From contig JAEWSZ010000029.1 in the NCBI GenBank assembly GCA_023397905.1, positions 1 through 27,936 on the forward strand: a stretch of 27,936 nucleotides of DNA, in the 5' to 3' direction. The notes under the pieces were generated by a model, which did no database searches, had not been told where the DNA came from, and worked only from the letters and a program-made list of their open reading frames with translations. The translations under genes and the position numbers were made by a program. The stretch is from Bacillota bacterium. Its GTDB lineage: Bacteria; Bacillota; Clostridia; Acetivibrionales; DSM-1351. Shown here piece after piece: positions 24,093 through 27,936 of the stretch. The number at the start of each line of letters is the position of its first letter. The first letter of the stretch is position 1.

Positions 24093-24148
24093 GCTCCACC
24101 TAAAATACTCCTTAACTCCACCGTGGCTCCACTTTCAATGAGTATGCT
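24093..24148 (+). promoter_or_regulatory. Regulated promoter of the plus-strand FtsX-ATPase operon
   Basis: ACTCCA (24115-24120) and GCTCCA (24126-24131) repeat with an 11-bp period, and TATGCT (24143-24148) lies 11 bases after the second copy. A further GCTCCA at 24093-24098 is exactly 22 bases before the first copy, on the same face of the helix. This mirrors the repeats before the adjacent response-regulator gene. Confidence 0.65.
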
Positions 24149-24181
24149 AGTGGTATCAAATTGTTAATGGAGGTATAAAGT

Positions 24182-25603
24182 GTGAATTTATTAAAAAGAG
24201 CTTTCTTGTATACCACAAGAAAGAAAGGAAAAAGCTTGTTGCTGTTTCTTATCCTATTGGTTATAGCAACCTTTGCGTTAGCAGGGCTTTCAATCAGGGA
24301 GGCATCCGGTACAGCGGCCCTGAACCTGCGCCAGTCATTGGGCGGTGGTTTTACGGTTGGGCTTGATCGTAGTGACCTGTCAAAATATAAATCGAATGCT
24401 TCGGGGGCTATGGTATATCAGGGTAAATCTCTAAACAGAGAAATTGCCGAAAAGATTATGACTGTTGGTGGGATTGATGCGTACAATGCCACGGTACGCG
24501 GCGTTGCGGAAATCAAAAACACCGATCGGGCCTATCTCACACATTTTGTTGTTGATAATGACATCATGGCTGGAAATCCGGATTTTGAACATATGGTTAC
24601 GGTAATGGGACAAACCAACACCAAATACAGCAGCTATTTTGTCAATGGCTCGCTTAAATTAATAGACGGCAGACATGTAGCCGGTAATGACAAAAACACG
24701 GCGATTATTCACCGTGAGCTTGCGGAAAAGAACAACCTGAAAATTGGCGACAAAATTGTTTTGTCTATGAGTCCCTTTATAACAAGCAATGATGAAGCAG
24801 CAGCCAAATCAGCCGTTGAAGTTGAGATTGTGGGTATTTTTGATTCTGTGACAAAACAGGTTTCACAGGGCTTCGCGTCCTCCGAGAGTGCAATTGAAAA
24901 TACGATACTGATAGATGTTGACTCCAGTCTGAACCTTTATGCTTGGGGAAATGATGGCTACGAAAGCATTGATTATTATGTGAATGACCCCGGCCAACTG
25001 GATAATATCATCCATGAAGTTAAAGACATCGGTTCCATTGATTGGAGTTCCTTTAATATAACAACGAATGACAAGACGTTTCAATCGGCATCGGAGCCGC
25101 TTCAAAATCTAAATAGTTTAATTACGACGTTGATTTTCATTATCCTTGTGATAAGCGTAGCGATTCTCTCGCTGATTCTGACGATGTGGATTAAAAACCG
25201 TGTCCATGAAACGGGCATACTGCTTTCCATTGGCATCAGCAAAACAAAAATTGTACTGCAATACATGGCCGAAATTCTGATAATCGCGGTACTGGCCTTT
25301 GGAATATCGTTCTTTTCCAGCAATGCGGTGGCGCAAAGCGTCGGCAATTCTCTGTTGGAGTATGCAAGTTCGGACACTGTTCAAACAGAACAGCCGAGAC
25401 AACCCTCCAACGTCTATACGGATTCAGCGCCGGAAATGGCCGTTAATGGTACGGATTTAACCGACATCAACGTTGAGGTCAATCCCGTGAATATGATATG
25501 GATTTATCTCATGGGCAGTATGGTCATTGTACTGTCCGTGGCGATTGCGTCCATCCCGATCTTACGGTTAAAGCCCAAAGAAATATTGACAAAAATGAGT
25601 TAA
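24182..25603 (+). CDS. FtsX/MacB-type ABC transporter permease
   Basis: A 473-residue permease with the four-helix MacB layout: one N-terminal helix (about 19-38), an outer domain of about 270 residues, then three helices (about 310-337, 365-385 and 445-465). The coupling loop reads NRVHETGILLSIGISKTKIV. Between the last two helices there is an unusual ~50-residue polar insert rich in Pro, Thr and Asp (about 395-435). It starts with GTG at 24182 after GGAGG. The ATPase gene follows after 13 bases. Such pairs export peptides or toxins, or protect against them. The likely controller is the upstream two-component pair, judging by shared repeats. Confidence 0.9.
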   Translation: MNLLKRAFLYTTRKKGKSLLLFLILLVIATFALAGLSIREASGTAALNLRQSLGGGFTVGLDRSDLSKYKSNASGAMVYQGKSLNREIAEKIMTVGGIDAYNATVRGVAEIKNTDRAYLTHFVVDNDIMAGNPDFEHMVTVMGQTNTKYSSYFVNGSLKLIDGRHVAGNDKNTAIIHRELAEKNNLKIGDKIVLSMSPFITSNDEAAAKSAVEVEIVGIFDSVTKQVSQGFASSESAIENTILIDVDSSLNLYAWGNDGYESIDYYVNDPGQLDNIIHEVKDIGSIDWSSFNITTNDKTFQSASEPLQNLNSLITTLIFIILVISVAILSLILTMWIKNRVHETGILLSIGISKTKIVLQYMAEILIIAVLAFGISFFSSNAVAQSVGNSLLEYASSDTVQTEQPRQPSNVYTDSAPEMAVNGTDLTDINVEVNPVNMIWIYLMGSMVIVLSVAIASIPILRLKPKEILTKMS

Positions 25604-25616
25604 GGAGGAACAAACT

Positions 25617-26282
25617 ATGACTGCTTTAACAACGGTAGATCTGAAATACGGGTACGATAAAAAAACGCTTGTCTTGAAAAAAATCAATATCGCTATGGAA
25701 ACAGGAAAAATGTATGCCATCCTCGGCCCGTCCGGCTGCGGCAAAACAACGCTGTTGTCTTTATTAGGCGGCTTGGACGCTCCGACCGGCGGACAGATTC
25801 TATATCAGGACGAGGATATTGCCAAAACGGGGCTTGCCAATCACCGAAAAAATCATGTGGCCTTTATTTTTCAAGGCTATAATCTGATTGACTATATGAC
25901 ACCAATTGAAAACGTCAACCTGACGACGAAGCTGCCTGCTTTCCCCATTTTGGAGCGTTTGGGCCTGACAAAAGAAGAAGCAAAACGGACGATTCTCAAA
26001 CTGTCCGGCGGTCAGCAGCAGCGGGTGGCAATTGCTCGCGCGCTGGCTTCCGAAGCCGCAATTATCCTTGCGGATGAACCAACGGGAAATCTGGATGAAG
26101 ATACGGCAAAAGAAATCACATCGATCCTTAAAGAGAGCGCCCACAAGCTGAACAAGTGCGTGGTGGTCGTTACCCATTCCAACGATATTGCAAAACAGGC
26201 GGATGTGGTTTTGCGATTGAAACGCGGTGAAGTACAGATTTTAGAGCGCCCATCACAGGATACGCGGAAAAGTGAGAAATAG
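25617..26282 (+). CDS. ABC transporter ATPase partnering the FtsX permease
   Basis: A 221-residue ATPase with Walker A GPSGCGKTT (37-45), Q-loop IFQGYNLID, signature LSGGQQQRVAIARA, Walker B IILADEPTGNLD and switch His in VVTHSND. It is a few residues short around residues 100-110, where the helical part (TKLPAFPILERLGLTKEEAK) is compact, but all motifs are present. AAGGAGG precedes the ATG. It is the second gene of the FtsX-ATPase operon; gene order is the reverse of the mirrored module, where the ATPase comes first. Confidence 0.93.
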   Translation: MTALTTVDLKYGYDKKTLVLKKINIAMETGKMYAILGPSGCGKTTLLSLLGGLDAPTGGQILYQDEDIAKTGLANHRKNHVAFIFQGYNLIDYMTPIENVNLTTKLPAFPILERLGLTKEEAKRTILKLSGGQQQRVAIARALASEAAIILADEPTGNLDEDTAKEITSILKESAHKLNKCVVVVTHSNDIAKQADVVLRLKRGEVQILERPSQDTRKSEK

Positions 26283-26333
26283 ATATGGGTAAAAAGACGG
26301 TAGTATAATCATACGCATAACCCTTACATCAAA

Positions 26334-26365
26334 CGGCGGTTTTGAGATAAAAGTCAAAGCTGCCG
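26334..26365 (+). terminator. Stem-loop after the plus-strand ATPase gene
   Basis: CGGCGGTTTTGA pairs with TCAAAGCTGCCG over 12 bp with two G-T pairs and an eight-base loop. The following CTTCCCTTT is only mildly T-rich, so it is a probable, not certain, terminator. It lies about 50 bases after the stop codon. Confidence 0.6.
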
Positions 26366-26431
26366 CTTCCCTTTGTCGAAAAAAGGAGATTGCGGAAGGG
26401 GTGCTATTTGATACCAGCAAATCGCCAAAAC

Positions 26432-26464
26432 AAAAAGCAAGCTGGCGGCAACTGCCACCAGCTT
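26432..26464 (-). terminator. Terminator of the right-end M56 gene
   Basis: AAGCTGGCGGCA and TGCCACCAGCTT form a long stem with one mismatch. On the minus strand the stem is followed closely by GCTTTTTGTTTT. It lies 40 bases after the M56 stop, facing the plus-strand terminator at 26334-26365, so the converging operons each have their own end signal. Confidence 0.75.
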
Positions 26465-26503
26465 ATAAGACATGGGTTTGTCGCAAGGATTTAGTACAAC
26501 AGC

Positions 26504-27936
26504 CTATTTTACAACTTCAACTCCAATCAGTTCGCCTAATCCATCTGCATCAAGTTTCGTGTAGTCGCGTACAGCCTTTATATCCACTTCTCCCTTTCCA
26601 TCTGGGCTATTAAGCTGGCGCATAGCTCCTTTGAACTTTCCGCTTTCTAAAGCTTCGCCGTTTGAAGATAAAATATCGATAAATTCCCGGACAAGCTTTC
26701 CGTTATAATAAAGACAATTTTGCTTTTTGTCATAAGTCAGGCCAAACGGCTCATAAACTGAATATACTTTTGCAAGTTCATCCGGAGTTATCACCCCGCC
26801 CTCCGAACTATAGGCGCTATAAGCGGACGCGGAGCCGCCTTGCAATGCTTTCTGTGCTGTTGAGGAGTTATTTGCCGCTGAGGCATTACCATTGACTTCC
26901 GGTTCCACCGTTACTTCTCCGCGCTCAATCTGTTTTAAGATGTCTTGCCATTCTTCAGGGGTAAATTGGTACTCGTCAGAGAGTTTTACAGAAATGAGTG
27001 TTCCCGGTGTACTATCAACGGAAATCGGGGCAGAAGCATAGGAAATGTTGCCGGTAGCTGAGGCAAGGGAAAGTATGTTTCTCGTCTTATTATCAATTAT
27101 CGCCCAATACTCGTGTTCCGCATCAGCCGTTTGCATCAGCCATATATCACCCTTTTTGGTATCCTTGAAAAACTGGATTGTTACTGTCTTTTCGCTCATG
27201 TCTACATCGTATTTATCCGCGATTTGAGTGATAAAAACATTTGTCGCAAGCTTTGACGCCTCGTTCAAAGTTTTATCTTCGGTCCAATCGACATTGATAC
27301 CGCCAAGATCCTCTGTATTAAAGGGATTTCTTTGTTCTGAGGCAAGATGATACACTTCATCAGTATGCGGTAGTGTATCAGGGGTGGTAATTTCTTTGCT
27401 TTTCCCATTACTATTGAAGATATTATCCGCGGCATAAGCAGCAACGGCAACTCCAGAGGCGCCAATTACGAGAATCGCGGCAACAGCCAGAACAGCAATG
27501 TGCTTCTTCGTTTTTTTGATGTTTAACAGCATGGTTAATCTCCTTTCGATGTGCTTCCTGCTCCCGCAAAAAGAGGAACAGAAAGCCGTGTTAATGCCGG
27601 AGTGAATGTCCAGCGTGTTCAGGATGGCTTCGCCATAAAGTTTTCTTTCCTCACGGGACATTTCGGACGCCAGCGCCTCGTCACAGGACAGCTCTCCCCA
27701 TGTGCTTACATCTTTGCGGAGTACATAAGCGAACGGGTTAAACCAGTGCAGCGTTCCAGCAGCCAGGGCAAGCATTTTCACCCACAGATCCTTTCGTTTC
27801 AGGTGTGTGAGCTCATGGGTCAATACCAGCTTTAAGTCGGTTTCCTGCATGTTGGAGGTTGGCAGCAATATCATGGGGTGGAGTAACCCCACCAGCATAG
27901 GGCTTGTGATCTTACGGTTCTGCACGAGTTTTACTA
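26504..27936 (-). CDS. M56 family sensor peptidase, N-terminus outside window
   Basis: The frame is open to the right edge, so the first part (at least one or two helices) is missing; a GTG at 27925 is internal, not the start. TSPMLVGLLHPMILLP precedes the zinc motif THELTHLKRKD, then HWFNPFAY and ELSCDEAL, the M56 active site. A helix (KHIAVLAVAAILVIGASGVA) leads into an outer C-terminal region of about 300 residues. This part is not a penicillin-binding domain; it has an Ala/Ser-rich linker (NGNASAANNSSTAQK) and a final domain containing YDKKQNCLYYNGKLVREFID. The likely partner is a BlaI repressor beyond the window. Confidence 0.85.
   Translation of the reverse strand, partial: VKLVQNRKITSPMLVGLLHPMILLPTSNMQETDLKLVLTHELTHLKRKDLWVKMLALAAGTLHWFNPFAYVLRKDVSTWGELSCDEALASEMSREERKLYGEAILNTLDIHSGINTAFCSSFCGSRKHIERRLTMLLNIKKTKKHIAVLAVAAILVIGASGVAVAAYAADNIFNSNGKSKEITTPDTLPHTDEVYHLASEQRNPFNTEDLGGINVDWTEDKTLNEASKLATNVFITQIADKYDVDMSEKTVTIQFFKDTKKGDIWLMQTADAEHEYWAIIDNKTRNILSLASATGNISYASAPISVDSTPGTLISVKLSDEYQFTPEEWQDILKQIERGEVTVEPEVNGNASAANNSSTAQKALQGGSASAYSAYSSEGGVITPDELAKVYSVYEPFGLTYDKKQNCLYYNGKLVREFIDILSSNGEALESGKFKGAMRQLNSPDGKGEVDIKAVRDYTKLDADGLGELIGVEVVK

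Noticed and set aside
26401..26613. A 70-residue plus-strand frame between converging operons
   Set aside because: It runs across the terminator hairpin and into the antisense of the M56 gene end; no ribosome site or motif.
1..27936. tRNA, rRNA, CRISPR arrays or insertion sequences
   Set aside because: No cloverleaf, rRNA-like stretch, regular spaced repeats, transposase or terminal inverted repeats were found by eye.

Overview
The window looks like chromosomal DNA of a low-to-mid GC Gram-positive anaerobe, most likely a clostridium-like Firmicute. The basis is strong AGGAGG-type ribosome sites, TTGACA/TATAAT promoters, frequent TTG/GTG starts, a Trep_Strep/MptD-type ECF importer, BlaI/M56 pairs, a VanRS-like pair and FtsX/BceAB-like transporters. 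No rRNA, tRNA, CRISPR array, transposase or integrase was seen. Species cannot be named from the sequence alone.

Layout. (1) 1-1861, minus: a TetR regulator, a metallo-beta-lactamase-fold hydrolase and a MATE efflux pump (cut by the window edge) form one tightly packed operon behind a promoter whose spacer is a perfect palindrome. (2) 1894-3453, minus: a vitamin/cofactor-type ECF importer, S component then T component, then an ATPase gene reduced to a fragment with a broken Walker A. A divergent AraC regulator (3736-4710, plus) faces it. (3) 4887-9031, minus: a response regulator and histidine kinase very like VanR/VanS, followed by an ABC-2 type ATPase and permease, with a strong terminator hairpin just before the ATPase ribosome site. 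No vanHAX genes are present. (4) 9209-11733, minus: a small exported protein with two Asp-box repeats, then a second response regulator and kinase. (5) 11932-15456, minus: a TraX-like membrane protein, then an operon blaI - traX - M56 peptidase. (6) 15613-21335, minus: a small HTH protein, a third response regulator/kinase, an ABC ATPase and a large FtsX permease, then a frameshifted fragment of another FtsX permease. (7) 21736-26282, plus: a second small HTH protein, a fourth response regulator/kinase, an FtsX permease and an ABC ATPase, i.e. a mirror image of region 6 around a 400-bp non-coding centre. (8) 26504-27936, minus: a second M56 sensor peptidase, cut by the window edge.

How it fits together. 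About 20 kb carries four OmpR-type two-component systems, three intact ABC exporters or defence-type transporters, two M56 sensor proteases, one BlaI repressor and two TraX-like acetyltransferase-family membrane proteins. The simplest reading (inference) is a cell-envelope stress and antimicrobial-peptide/antibiotic response island. Several promoters carry direct repeats with an 11-bp period next to the -10 element, the expected layout for OmpR-family regulators. In three cases the repeats link a regulator to its neighbouring target gene. The most unusual points are the two mirrored HTH-RR-HK-ABC modules, the VanRS-like pair apparently wired to an ABC transporter through an attenuator-like leader, and a traX gene inserted between blaI and its M56 partner.
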